The translations under genes and the position numbers were made by a program. This document shows, one piece after another, positions 35,185 to 47,613 of a DNA stretch of 64,000 nt. Position 1 is the first letter of the stretch, and every line of letters starts with the position of its first letter. This stretch comes from Onishia taeanensis. GTDB taxonomy: Bacteria > Pseudomonadota > Gammaproteobacteria > Pseudomonadales > Halomonadaceae. The notes under the pieces are model-generated. The model was not told the origin of the DNA. It ran no database searches and saw only the letters and a program-made list of their open reading frames with translations. The DNA is taken from the NCBI RefSeq assembly GCF_013349955.1, contig NZ_JABVXC010000004.1, forward strand, positions 121,036 to 185,035, written 5' to 3'.

Positions 35185-35532
35185 TCAGCCCACCCACTGA
35201 ACCAGACTCATGTAGGTTCCTGTGCCGGCTAGAATCGATAGCAGGGCATTTCGACGCCAAAGCTGCATGCCAGCCACGATCAGCCCGGCCAGTATCATCG
35301 GCCAGCCATTAGCGGATAGGTTGGCGGTTCCCGCCGACAGGGGACGCCAGTCACGCATTGCGTAAATGACCAGAATCAGCATCACCGCTGGCGGCAGGTA
35401 GCGCCCCAGGTGGATGACCAGCGGATGCTCTGCCTGACGAGAGAAGGCGATGAAGGGCAGGGCCCGGGTCAAGAAAGTCGCTAGGGCGCATACGGCGATA
35501 AAGCCGAGCAAAGGCAAGGAATTCTGGGTCAC
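35185..35532 (-). CDS. azlD: AzlD-family branched-chain amino acid exporter small subunit
   Basis: A 115-residue membrane protein with four hydrophobic segments and the AzlD signature ATFLTRALPFIAFSRQAEHPLVIHLGRYLPPAVMLILVIYAMRD. With AzlC it forms a branched-chain amino acid exporter (YgaZH type). The GTG at 35532 is the best start because it overlaps the azlC stop by GTGA and gives the family length; the long in-frame upstream extension lies inside azlC and is not real. Confidence 0.88.
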   Translation of the reverse strand: MTQNSLPLLGFIAVCALATFLTRALPFIAFSRQAEHPLVIHLGRYLPPAVMLILVIYAMRDWRPLSAGTANLSANGWPMILAGLIVAGMQLWRRNALLSILAGTGTYMSLVQWVG

Positions 35533-36305
35533 GATGTCTCTCGCTGCTGTTGTTTTGCGATGCATCGTTTTGCCATGCATCGTTTTGCCGTGCGTTGCTT
35601 TGCTGATCCGAGCCGGTACTGAAGTAATAGGATCAGGCTGGCGGCACCGATGGCGCCCAGCAGCATATGACGCTCGGGCAGCAATGCCAGGGCGCCCAGC
35701 GCGGTAAAGGTGGCGACGATGAAAGGTAGCCACCGGCGCAGTCTTCGCGCCTGTTCGATGGTCAGTACGATGAACAAGGCGGTCAGTACGAACTCGATTC
35801 CGGTGGTGTCGAAAGCCAGTTGGCTGCCAATCAGCACCCCCGCGAGGCTACCTAGCACCCACCATAGCTGATTCAGCGCACTGAGCCGGAAGGCCTGGGC
35901 GTGGTCCTGCCCGGCATGGCCTTCCTGCGAGGTCAGCAGCGAATAGGTTTCGTCGGTGAGCGAGAAGACCAGGTAGGGTTTGCGCCATCCGGCGCCGGCG
36001 AAGGCGCGCAACAGCGACAGCCCATAGAAGAGGTGGCGAGAGTTGAGCATCAGGGTGGCGACTGCCACTTCCATCAGGCCAGCCTGATTGGCGAGCAGCG
36101 CCACCGCAAGGAATTGGCCGGCGCCGGCATAGATGAGGATCGACATGGCCATCGCTGCCCACCAGGGGATGCCGACGTCGACTGCCAGGATGCCGAAGGC
36201 CGCTCCCAGCGGTAGATAACCGAACATGACCGGTAGCGTGGCCACTGCCGCCGCGCGCCAGTTGGCGAGGTGGCTGGTGGTGTCAGCCTTGGATAATGGC
36301 GTCAT
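35529..36305 (-). CDS. azlC: AzlC-family branched-chain amino acid exporter large subunit
   Basis: A 258-residue inner-membrane protein with the AzlC signature LPVMFGYLPLGAAFGILAVDVGIPWWAAMAMSILIYAGAGQF and DETYSLL. It is the large subunit of the AzlCD (YgaZH) exporter. The last ~25 residues are a basic, repetitive tail (AKQRT AKRCM AKRCI AKQQQ) made by a 15-bp repeat and not expected in the family. The ATG overlaps the DUF2069 stop by ATGA. Confidence 0.9.
   Translation of the reverse strand: MTPLSKADTTSHLANWRAAAVATLPVMFGYLPLGAAFGILAVDVGIPWWAAMAMSILIYAGAGQFLAVALLANQAGLMEVAVATLMLNSRHLFYGLSLLRAFAGAGWRKPYLVFSLTDETYSLLTSQEGHAGQDHAQAFRLSALNQLWWVLGSLAGVLIGSQLAFDTTGIEFVLTALFIVLTIEQARRLRRWLPFIVATFTALGALALLPERHMLLGAIGAASLILLLQYRLGSAKQRTAKRCMAKRCIAKQQQRETS
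35544..35603 (-). repeat. 15-bp repeat in the azlC C-terminus
   Basis: Four degenerate 15-bp units ending in TTTTGC/TTTGC on the plus strand (three complete copies at 35559, 35574 and 35589). They encode a five-residue repeat of the type AKRCx. Confidence 0.8.
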
Positions 36306-36720
36306 TTCTGCTGTGGGTGGCCAGATGATTGATGGCGCAGTTGGCGGCTACGAAAGCGTGCATAGCCCAGGCTGGCAACGAATAGTGCCAGCGACGCCAT
36401 CGCAACCAGCAGGCCAAACGCCGTCTGGCCGGGCAGGGTGGCGAACATTACGCCCTGCATGAAATACAGCAGGCTGACGAAGCACAGCCAGGCGTGGCCA
36501 CGGGCGCGCTTGACCAGGATCGACGGCAGGAACAGCAACAGCGGTATCACTCTCACCAGCCAGGGGCCCCAGCCATCGGTTTGTACATCATGCATGATCA
36601 GCCCACCGTAGCTGAGCAAGACGAGCAGAGCCAGATAGCTGGTGATGACCAGTCGGCGACTCTTGTCGACCATGGTGTCGAGCCCTTGTTGATCTTCCAT
36701 GCGTTCCAACCGTTGTCTCA

Positions 36721-36721
<1 letters not shown>
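36302..36721 (-). CDS. DUF2069 family membrane protein
   Basis: A 139-residue protein with four predicted membrane segments (SYLALLVLLSYGGLI, LVRVIPLLLFLPSILV, AWLCFVSLLYFMQGVMF, AFGLLVAMASLALFVASLGYARF), the DUF2069 family common in Gammaproteobacteria, often next to wrbA as here. The function is unknown. Its ATG overlaps the wrbA stop by one base (TGATG) and its stop overlaps the azlC start by ATGA, so it is part of the arsC-wrbA-DUF2069-azlCD operon. Confidence 0.87.
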
Positions 36722-37341
<620 letters not shown>

Positions 37342-37375
37342 CTAGGCTCCAGGTATCAATGATTGGAAGAGCGAA

Positions 37376-37723
37376 TCATGCGGCGTCGATCAGCGACAGT
37401 ACCGCTTCCGGCGGCCGACCGATGATGGCGTGGTCGCCCCGGTCGGCAATCGGGCGCTGCATCAGCTTCGGTGAGGCTACGATGGCGGCAATGACGGCCT
37501 GGCGGTCGTCGATATCGATATCCTGAGCCTTCCACTCAGCTTCGTTGGTCCTGACGAGATCCTTGAGGTTACCCTCGAGGCGGTCGAGCAGCGCAGCGAG
37601 CTGCTCGGCATCCAGTGGCACATCCAGATAGCGATGCACATGCAGCTCGATACCGGTTTCCTCGAGCAGCGCCAGCGCCTGACGGGATTTGGAGCAACGG
37701 GGATTATGGTAGAGGGTGATCAC
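37376..37723 (-). CDS. ArsC-family glutaredoxin-dependent reductase (YfgD-like)
   Basis: A 115-residue ArsC-family protein with the active-site loop YHNPRCSKSRQALALLEE (Cys ~10) and PIADRGDHAIIGRPPEAVLSLI. The short form matches E. coli YfgD, an arsenate-reductase homologue whose physiological role is uncertain, more than plasmid ArsC. The GTG at 37723 is chosen because AAGGA stands ~9 nt before it and the fold begins there. It is first in the arsC-wrbA-DUF2069-azlCD operon. The AT-rich stretch 37800-37865 upstream (with TATAAAAT on the minus strand) is the likely promoter. Confidence 0.88.
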   Translation of the reverse strand: MITLYHNPRCSKSRQALALLEETGIELHVHRYLDVPLDAEQLAALLDRLEGNLKDLVRTNEAEWKAQDIDIDDRQAVIAAIVASPKLMQRPIADRGDHAIIGRPPEAVLSLIDAA

Positions 37724-37888
37724 GTCGTCAGGGTCCTTGTACGGGGGTGCGCAAGTGATGGCAGATATTGTAGGCGGCCCCCAAGGCACCCACAACCGTG
37801 CAGCTTGTGTGGTCTTCCACTCTTTATTTTATACCGTTATCTTTACTCGATTAGAATAAAATTGCAGTGTCGGGCTCAGTGGGAAAAA

Positions 37889-38302
37889 CTAGAGGCGTCG
37901 ATACACCCAGGCGCTGACCCCGTTATCAAGTTGAACGCGCACCCGCTTATAGCGATAGCCCAGGCGTTCATAACGATCCAGGTCGGCCAACTCATCAGCA
38001 TCTACATGCAGTACCATGCCATCGACCCGCTGGTCTGGGGCTTCTACCAGATCCAGTTCTCGCTGGTGAAAGCCGGACAGACTGGCCGCCTCGGGGCTGC
38101 CCGTGCGCCCGTAAACTAGCCAGCGAACGGGAGCGTAGGTCAAGGTGCCGTAGACGAACACCTGATATTCGCCGCTGGGTATCGCGGGAAGGTCGGCGGG
38201 ACGATCATAGCCGAATGGGCTCAACAGCACCCACCATAGATAGGCGGCGACGACCAGCATGGTGCCAAGCGAGGCGCCGATGGCGTATCTAAGGATGCGC
38301 AT
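37889..38302 (-). CDS. membrane-anchored gamma-glutamylcyclotransferase-like (AIG2/GGCT) protein
   Basis: A 137-residue protein with one N-terminal membrane segment (~6-28, YAIGASLGTMLVVAAYLWWVLL) and a GGCT-like domain beginning YQVFVYGTLTYAPVRWLVYG, the YGTL motif that binds the gamma-glutamyl group. The usual catalytic glutamate would fall near ELDLVEAPDQRVDGMVLHV. Such proteins cut gamma-glutamyl amines or peptides; this one probably faces the periplasm. The ATG at 38302 has AAGG upstream; an ATG at 38335 adds 11 residues but lacks a ribosome-binding site. Confidence 0.78.
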   Translation of the reverse strand: MRILRYAIGASLGTMLVVAAYLWWVLLSPFGYDRPADLPAIPSGEYQVFVYGTLTYAPVRWLVYGRTGSPEAASLSGFHQRELDLVEAPDQRVDGMVLHVDADELADLDRYERLGYRYKRVRVQLDNGVSAWVYRRL

Positions 38303-38415
38303 GAAAGTGGCCTTGGTAGTGGATTTTGAGGTCATTGGGGGTTCGCGCGCTCATCCTGGCATGGCATGCTTCTGGAACGCCAGTCAGCACACCGTCGCGC
38401 CGGGAGGCTATCACC

Positions 38416-39000
38416 ATGAATATGATGGATCGCGAATTTCGCCGTCAGATGGGAGATGTGCTCCCGCTTGCCAAGGGCAAGGATCGAGCCGATGTGAGTC
38501 GGAGGCCCAAGGGACCTAACGAGGCACAGCAGGCGCGACGTCTGGCGGCACAGCAGGCAGAGGACCAGGGCAACTTCCTATCGGATGATTTTGTGGAAGT
38601 GGTCGGCTCCCATGATCCCCTCGAATATCGTCGTGACGGCATCCAGCTCGGGGTGGTCGAGCGCCTGCGTCATGGAGGCTATCCGCCCGAGGCCCACCTG
38701 CATCTGCAACGCCGGCCGCTTACCGAGTGTCGCCGCGAACTGTTCGGCTTTATCCGAGACGCCCATGCCCATGGGCTGCGATCGCTGATGATAGTGCATG
38801 GTCGGGGGCGAGAGGATGACAGCCCCGCCAACGTGTTGCGCTCGTATCTGGCCAAGTGGTTGGCTCAGTTCGAGGAAGTGCAGGCCTATGCCTCGGCCCC
38901 GGCATCGCAGGGTGGGCTAGGCGCAACCTTGATCATGCTGAAAAAGTCCGAACGAGCACGGGCTAACAATCGCGAACGTCAGCAAAAGCGTCGCGGCTGA
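38416..39000 (+). CDS. smrA: Smr-domain DNA endonuclease SmrA-like
   Basis: A 194-residue protein. A charged N-terminal ~75 residues is followed by an Smr domain (~90-180): LHLQRRPLTECRRELFGFIRDAHAHGLRSLMIVHGRG, with the LDLHG-like and HGRG motifs, then KWLAQFEEVQAYASAPASQGGLGATLIML. Smr domains are nucleases related to the MutS2 C-terminus; E. coli SmrA/SmrB act on DNA or on mRNA in collided ribosomes. The ATG at 38416 has GGGAGG 8 nt ahead. Confidence 0.88.
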   Translation: MNMMDREFRRQMGDVLPLAKGKDRADVSRRPKGPNEAQQARRLAAQQAEDQGNFLSDDFVEVVGSHDPLEYRRDGIQLGVVERLRHGGYPPEAHLHLQRRPLTECRRELFGFIRDAHAHGLRSLMIVHGRGREDDSPANVLRSYLAKWLAQFEEVQAYASAPASQGGLGATLIMLKKSERARANNRERQQKRRG

Positions 39001-39055
39001 GGATGCGCGCGCCCGTAGTATTGTGTGGCTGAAACGCAGTGAGAAACGACAAACG

Positions 39056-39084
39056 CCAAGGGCCCGGCTATGCCGGGCCCTTGG
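39056..39084. terminator. bidirectional hairpin terminator between smrA and the DUF934 gene
   Basis: A perfect 13-bp stem (CCAAGGGCCCGGC and its complement) with a TAT loop between convergent genes. Only poor T-tracts flank it. Confidence 0.72.
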
Positions 39085-39112
39085 TGGTTCATAGCCGTCG
39101 ATCAGAGGCGGC

Positions 39113-39631
39113 TCAGGAGTGATTGCCTTCCCGCAGACGACGCTCGAAGAGGGCCTCCTGGGTATCGACGCCAGGCTGATAGCTGACGCTGAAGGCACCC
39201 AGCGCACGCTGAGCATCTTCAAGAAGCTGGTCATCGCGCAGCGCCAGGGCATCGAAACCACAGCGGCTCATGTAATAGAGCTGATCGACCAGTACATCGC
39301 CAATGGCGCGAATCTCACCTTGGTAGTCGAAGCGTTCGCGCAACATCCGCGCGAGAGTGTAACCACGGCCGTCGGTGAAGGCCGGGAAGTCGATGGCAAT
39401 GCGCGGTGCAGCGGCAAGCTCCTTGGCGAGTTCGTTATCGAGCGCAGTATCGCTAGGCAGCCAAGGCGCCAGGCCATTGTCTTCTTTGGCATCGAGCCAT
39501 AGTGCCAGTGGCACGATGGCCGGCCTTTGCTCGGGCAGGGCTTCGGTATCGCGAGAAAGCGCCCAGGTGTCGGTTTCCGGTTGACCCTTTTTGAGCAGCG
39601 TACGGGCCACTGTCGGCTGTTGATCAGGCAT
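39113..39631 (-). CDS. DUF934 sulfite-reduction accessory protein
   Basis: A 172-residue DUF934 protein (AAAPRIAIDFPAFTDGRGYTLARMLRERFDYQGEIRAIGDVLVDQLYYMSRCGFDAL is the family core). Members regularly follow cysI-type sulfite reductase genes and may help electron delivery; the exact role is not established. The ATG at 39631 overlaps the cysI stop by 8 nt (ATGCCTGA), so the two are translationally coupled. Confidence 0.88.
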   Translation of the reverse strand: MPDQQPTVARTLLKKGQPETDTWALSRDTEALPEQRPAIVPLALWLDAKEDNGLAPWLPSDTALDNELAKELAAAPRIAIDFPAFTDGRGYTLARMLRERFDYQGEIRAIGDVLVDQLYYMSRCGFDALALRDDQLLEDAQRALGAFSVSYQPGVDTQEALFERRLREGNHS

Positions 39632-41276
39632 AGACCCGCTCCTTGAAAGGTTTGATCCCGATGCGGCGATAGGTGTCGAGGAAGCGTTCGTCATCGTGGC
39701 GCGACTCGACGTAGACCTTGAGCACCTTGTCGATCACATCGGGGACGTCTTCGCGATAGAACGACGGACCGAGGATCTTGCCCAGGGAGGCGTCATCGGT
39801 CGAGTTGCCGCCCAGTGAGACCTGGTAGTATTCCTCGCCTTTCTTGTCGACGCCCAGAATGCCGATGTGGCCCACATGGTGGTGGCCGCAGGCGTTCATG
39901 CACCCGGAGATGTTGAGATCCAGCGGCCCCAGGTCATAGAGGAAATCCAGGTCCTCGAAACGCTCTTGCAGGGCCTGAGCGATGGGGATCGATACGGCAT
40001 TGGCCAGGCCGCAGAAGTCGCCACCTGGGCAGCAGATGATATCGTTGAGGGTGCCCACGGTGGGGTTGGCCATGCCCAAGTCGTCGAGAGCTTGCCAGAG
40101 GGCTTCCAACTGATCCACGGGGACGTCGGAAAGCACCAGGTTCTGCTCATGGGTCACGCGAACCTCGCCGAAGCTGAAGCGCTCGGCAAGGTCGGCCACA
40201 GCCTCCATCTGATCCGAGGTGACGTCGCCTGGGGCCAGCTCGCGACGCTTGAGTGACAGGGTGACGGCCTTGTAGCCGGCCACCTTGTGATCGGTGACGT
40301 TATTGGTCACGAAGCGGGCAAGCGCGCGGTCGTCCTGACGCTTTTGCTCATAGGCGGCGATGGCTGCTTCGCTGACCGGACGGCGCTCGGGTTCCGGGAA
40401 GTGGGTTTTGGCGGCTTCCACGGCAGCGGGTGTCAGAGTCTGGGGGCCATCCTTGAGATGTTCCCACTCGGCGTCGACCCGCCGGCGGAATTCCTCGATG
40501 CCCAGCGCCTTGACCAGAATCTTGATGCGGGCCTTGAACTTGTTGTCGCGGCGCCCGAACTGGTTATACACGCGCACGCAGGCTTCGAGGTAGGTAAGCA
40601 GGTGCTTCCAGGGCAAGTCGTCGCGTACCACGTCGCCGATCATCGGCGTTCGGCCCAGGCCGCCACCGGCCAGCACCCGGACGCGCACTTCGCCCTCGGC
40701 GTCGCGCCACAGGCGCAGCCCGATGTCGTGGACCTGGATGGCTGCACGATCGGCGGCGGCGCCGGTCACCGCGATCTTGAACTTGCGCGGCAGGAAGGCG
40801 AATTCGGGGTGTAGTGTTGACCACTGGCGAATCAGCTCACACCAGGGGCGCGGGTCCTCGACTTCATCGGCGGCGATGCCGGCGAACTGATCGCTGGTGG
40901 TGTTACGAATGCAGTTGCCGCTGGTCTGGATGGCATGCATCTGCACCTCGGCCAATTCGCCAAGGATATCCGGCACCGTCTCGATGGCCGGCCAGTTGAG
41001 CTGCAGGTTCTGACGGGTACTGAAGTGACCGTATCCCCGATCGTAACGCCGGGCAATCGAGGCCAGACGGCGTAGTTGATCGCTCGACAGCATGCCGTAG
41101 GGGATCGCAATACGCAGCATCGGCGCGTATTTCTGGATATAGAGACCGTTCTGCAGGCGCAGTGGGCGGAATTCTTCTTCGCCCAGGCGGCCATCAAGGT
41201 AGCGGTTCATCTGGTCACGGAACTGGGTGACCCGCTCATCGACGAGGGTCTGGTCGTAGTTGTCGTACCGATACAT
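39624..41276 (-). CDS. cysI: sulfite reductase hemoprotein (CysI-type siroheme/4Fe-4S)
   Basis: A 550-residue assimilatory nitrite/sulfite reductase-family enzyme reducing sulfite to sulfide. Siroheme and 4Fe-4S ligands are visible: CCPGGDFCGLANA (CxxxxxC) and NISGCMNACGHHHVGHIGILG (CxxxC) near residues 430-490, with the N-terminal parts GYGHFSTRQNLQLNWP and TSGNCIRNTTSDQFAG. The form without a CysJ partner nearby, with DUF934, is common in Pseudomonas/Halomonas and probably uses ferredoxin or another reductase. An AT-rich region with an inverted repeat upstream (41354-41377) may bind CysB. Confidence 0.93.
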   Translation of the reverse strand: MYRYDNYDQTLVDERVTQFRDQMNRYLDGRLGEEEFRPLRLQNGLYIQKYAPMLRIAIPYGMLSSDQLRRLASIARRYDRGYGHFSTRQNLQLNWPAIETVPDILGELAEVQMHAIQTSGNCIRNTTSDQFAGIAADEVEDPRPWCELIRQWSTLHPEFAFLPRKFKIAVTGAAADRAAIQVHDIGLRLWRDAEGEVRVRVLAGGGLGRTPMIGDVVRDDLPWKHLLTYLEACVRVYNQFGRRDNKFKARIKILVKALGIEEFRRRVDAEWEHLKDGPQTLTPAAVEAAKTHFPEPERRPVSEAAIAAYEQKRQDDRALARFVTNNVTDHKVAGYKAVTLSLKRRELAPGDVTSDQMEAVADLAERFSFGEVRVTHEQNLVLSDVPVDQLEALWQALDDLGMANPTVGTLNDIICCPGGDFCGLANAVSIPIAQALQERFEDLDFLYDLGPLDLNISGCMNACGHHHVGHIGILGVDKKGEEYYQVSLGGNSTDDASLGKILGPSFYREDVPDVIDKVLKVYVESRHDDERFLDTYRRIGIKPFKERVYA

Positions 41277-41353
41277 TCAGTCGTGTCCTGCTGGTCAGGG
41301 CGTGATGAAGGAGTGATGCCGTTTATGAGCGACGATACTCCTAACCTTATATT

Positions 41354-41377
41354 CTATGAAAGAATAAATGTTCATAG
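41354..41377 (-). promoter_or_regulatory. candidate regulator site (CysB-like) upstream of cysI
   Basis: CTATGAA-N10-TTCATAG, a 7+7 inverted repeat in an AT-rich island 78 nt upstream of the cysI start, partly overlapping a second repeat TATTCT-ATGAA-AGAATA (41350-41366). Spacing and AT-richness fit a LysR-type (CysB) site; identification is by context only. Confidence 0.5.
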
Positions 41378-41446
41378 ATTTTAATCAAAGAGTTATTAGG
41401 GCCGATCCATCTCGACGTCAGGAGGTCGAGTGTGATCGGAGAAAGC

Positions 41447-42766
41447 CTAGATGGCCAGTCGTTGCCAGTGGCCTCGCTGCCAAATGACGGCAAAGCCCAG
41501 CGAATTCAAGCAACGGTAGCCGAGCTGCACCCACCAGATGCCCAGCAGGCCATGCCCCAGCGCTACCCCGACCCACCAGGCCAGAGGCAGGAAGATCAGC
41601 CATTGGGTCGCCAGGGTCATGGCCATCACGGTGCGATTGGCGCCCGCACCGAGCAAGGCTTGGCCCAGCACCAGCGCGCAGACATCCAGGACCATCATCA
41701 GCGCGGTCAGCTGTAAAGGCAGGTGCCCGAGGGCTACCAGAGCAGGGTCATGCAGGAAGATACCAAGCACGATATCGGGGAATATCAGCATCGGCAAAGC
41801 CAGTAGAGTCAGGCCAACCCAGGCGATGCGAACCACGTCCCAGCCCCAGCGGTGCGCCTCCTGGTTCGATTGCTGGCCCATTGCCTGTCCGACCAGGCTC
41901 ATCGCCGCCACCCCGAGGCCGACACCTGGCAGAATCAGCAGCAGTGACAGATTCACCAGCACATGCCCCACCGCTACGCTTGCGGTGTTCAACTGGCCAA
42001 GGATCCAGAACAACACGGCGTAGCCGGCGGCGAACCACAGTTGTTGAAAGGAGTGCGGTGCAGCCAGTCGCAGCGTCGTCAGCAGGGTAGTGATATTGAA
42101 CCTGCCGCCGATGGGGCCGGCGTGACGACAGGTATATGCCGCCCACAGGATCAGCCCGAACAGCAAGGATAGGCTGGTACCCGCACCGGCACCGGCGGCA
42201 CCTAGTGTTGGCAGGCCTGCATAGCCAAAAATCAGCCCAATGCTCGTCAGCACATTCACAACATGCATGATCAGGATGATGCGCAGATAGATGCCGGTCT
42301 GCTGAACGCCATTCCAGTAGCCCCTGAAGCAGAAGATCATAGCGATCGGAACCAGTGAGACCACTCGCCAGCGGAAGTACTCGACGGCCTGGGCGTGAAC
42401 GCCGGTGTCAGGATTGATCAGGCCGATCAATGTCGGCGCCTGCCACAGACATAGCGCCGTCAGCGGCAAGGCCAGCGACAGGGCAATGGCCAGGCCGGCA
42501 TGCAGGGCATCGGTGCGTTTATGCCAGTCCTGCTCACCGTGGCGCCTGGCGGTCTGTGCCTGAACGCCCGAGGACAACCCGAATACCAGGGCGGTGATCA
42601 TGAACATCGCATAGCCGCCGATGCCGACGCCTGCCAGCGCCGTTTCGCCCAGCGAACCGACCAGGGCGGCATCGATCAGGTTGAGCAGACTTTGCGATAG
42701 CATGCCGGCAATGATCGGCAGGGCAAGCTTGAGAATGGTATTTCGTCGTGAGGATTCGGGCAGCAT
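41447..42766 (-). CDS. MATE family efflux transporter (DinF-like)
   Basis: A 439-residue inner-membrane multidrug and toxic-compound exporter with ~12 hydrophobic segments arranged as two repeats. Typical stretches are LALPIIAGMLSQSLLNLIDAALVGSLGETALAGVGIGGYAMF at the start and GVGLGVAAMSLVGQAMGQQSNQEAHRWGW at the second half. It belongs to the DinF-like branch by its N-terminus; the substrate is unknown. It is transcribed in the same direction as, and between, metH and cysI, but with gaps of over 100 nt on both sides, so probably alone. Confidence 0.9.
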   Translation of the reverse strand: MLPESSRRNTILKLALPIIAGMLSQSLLNLIDAALVGSLGETALAGVGIGGYAMFMITALVFGLSSGVQAQTARRHGEQDWHKRTDALHAGLAIALSLALPLTALCLWQAPTLIGLINPDTGVHAQAVEYFRWRVVSLVPIAMIFCFRGYWNGVQQTGIYLRIILIMHVVNVLTSIGLIFGYAGLPTLGAAGAGAGTSLSLLFGLILWAAYTCRHAGPIGGRFNITTLLTTLRLAAPHSFQQLWFAAGYAVLFWILGQLNTASVAVGHVLVNLSLLLILPGVGLGVAAMSLVGQAMGQQSNQEAHRWGWDVVRIAWVGLTLLALPMLIFPDIVLGIFLHDPALVALGHLPLQLTALMMVLDVCALVLGQALLGAGANRTVMAMTLATQWLIFLPLAWWVGVALGHGLLGIWWVQLGYRCLNSLGFAVIWQRGHWQRLAI

Positions 42767-42895
42767 GCCGCCTTCCAGTCAAGTGATGGAGCCCGCCCTG
42801 AGGGCAGACTCCGACGTGCAGCGTAGAAGCGTCGATAGCATCTGAATCCTAGCTAGCTAAGGGCTCGGTGGCTCAGGGCAGCTTCAACACCGATA

Positions 42896-46615
<3,720 letters not shown>

Positions 46616-46781
46616 GATTCGGGGCGGTCTCCAGCGTGAGTCGCTTCTTCTACTGTGTCGAGCGGGTCGAGTCTCGGTTTTGCGCGATAGCTTATCAGAA
46701 AGGCGGTGGCGACGGGCAGCGCCAAGCCGGGTGGGTATCATAAGCCTGAGTAATTCACTCGGGATTGTTTCGCCGCGCACT

Positions 46782-46803
46782 TTTGCTTAACATGATAAGC
46801 AAA
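46782..46803. promoter_or_regulatory. inverted repeat in the metH-nfuA divergent region
   Basis: TTTGCTTA-ACATGA-TAAGCAAA, perfect 8+8 arms, 31 nt before nfuA. It does not fit the IscR consensus known from E. coli; it could be an operator for nfuA, metH or both. Confidence 0.4.
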
Positions 46804-46833
46804 TTCGACCTCTCGAATCAGGACCATCTCCCC

Positions 46834-47424
46834 ATGAGCCAGAGCATCCAGATTACCGACAGTGCCCAGGATTATCTCGCCGAGCTGCTCGAGAAGCAGA
46901 ACGTCGAAGGTATCGCAGTGCGTATCTTCATCACCCAGCCGGGTACGCCCTACGCTGAGACGTGCCTGGCCTACTGCCGCCCGGGCGAGGAAGAGCCGAC
47001 AGACGAGAAACTTGCGCTCGATAAGATCACCGTCTTCTTGGACAAGAACAGCCTGCCGTTCCTTGACGAGGCAGTAGTCGACTTCAACGCCGATCGCATG
47101 GGCGGGCAGCTGACCATCAAAGCGCCCAACGCCAAGATGCCCAAGGTCAACGCCGATAGCCCCCTCGAGGATCGCGTCAACTACGTGCTCTACAGCGAGA
47201 TCAATCCGGGGCTGGCCGCCCATGGCGGTGAAATCAAGCTGATGCAGATGACCGAGGACAGCGTGGCCGTGTTGGCCTTCGGTGGCGGCTGTCAGGGTTG
47301 CTCGGCCGTCGACCTGACACTCAAGGATGGCGTCGAGAAGACCCTGCTCGAGCGCATCCCGGAGCTTACCGGTATCCGCGATATCACCGACCACACCGAT
47401 ACCAGCCAGGCCTACTACCGCTAA
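46834..47424 (+). CDS. nfuA: Fe-S biogenesis protein NfuA
   Basis: A 196-residue iron-sulfur carrier. The N-terminal A-type-like degenerate domain ([33 protein letters not shown]) and C-terminal Nfu domain with the cluster-binding CxxC in [21 protein letters not shown] (~residues 150-155) are both visible. It delivers 4Fe-4S clusters to client enzymes, especially under stress. The ATG at 46834 gives the normal family start. It is divergent from metH and ended by a terminator. Confidence 0.95.
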   Translation: MSQSIQITDSAQDYLAELLEKQNVEGIAVRIFITQPGTPYAETCLAYCRPGEEEPTDEKLALDKITVFLDKNSLPFLDEAVVDFNADRMGGQLTIKAPNAKMPKVNADSPLEDRVNYVLYSEINPGLAAHGGEIKLMQMTEDSVAVLAFGGGCQGCSAVDLTLKDGVEKTLLERIPELTGIRDITDHTDTSQAYYR

Positions 47425-47486
47425 TTGGCCAAAGCGGGTGGCAAGGCGGTGCTTGAGCGTCGCCGAGTGATTAAGCTTCAGCAAAG

Positions 47487-47512
47487 AACGGGCGCCCCAG
47501 AGCGCCCGTTTT
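47487..47512 (+). terminator. rho-independent terminator after nfuA
   Basis: A 9-bp stem (AACGGGCGC/GCGCCCGTT) with a 6-nt loop, ending in TTTT then GCGTT. Confidence 0.75.
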
Positions 47513-47613
47513 GCGTTAGGGCGCGACTTGTCTATCCGGCTGCTTTCCTACCTGGTTACCTTTCAGCCCTTCTGTCTCTCTCAACCTACCTGTGGCAACT
47601 TGCCCTTAACGCT

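Noticed and set aside
35533-35733. Long N-terminal extension of AzlD inside azlC
   Set aside because: It only reads azlC in another frame, including its 15-bp repeat; the GTG at 35532 gives the normal AzlD.
46616-46760. Cobalamin or SAH riboswitch in the metH leader
   Set aside because: I could not find a B12-box or an SAH-aptamer core; the leader looks unstructured at this level.
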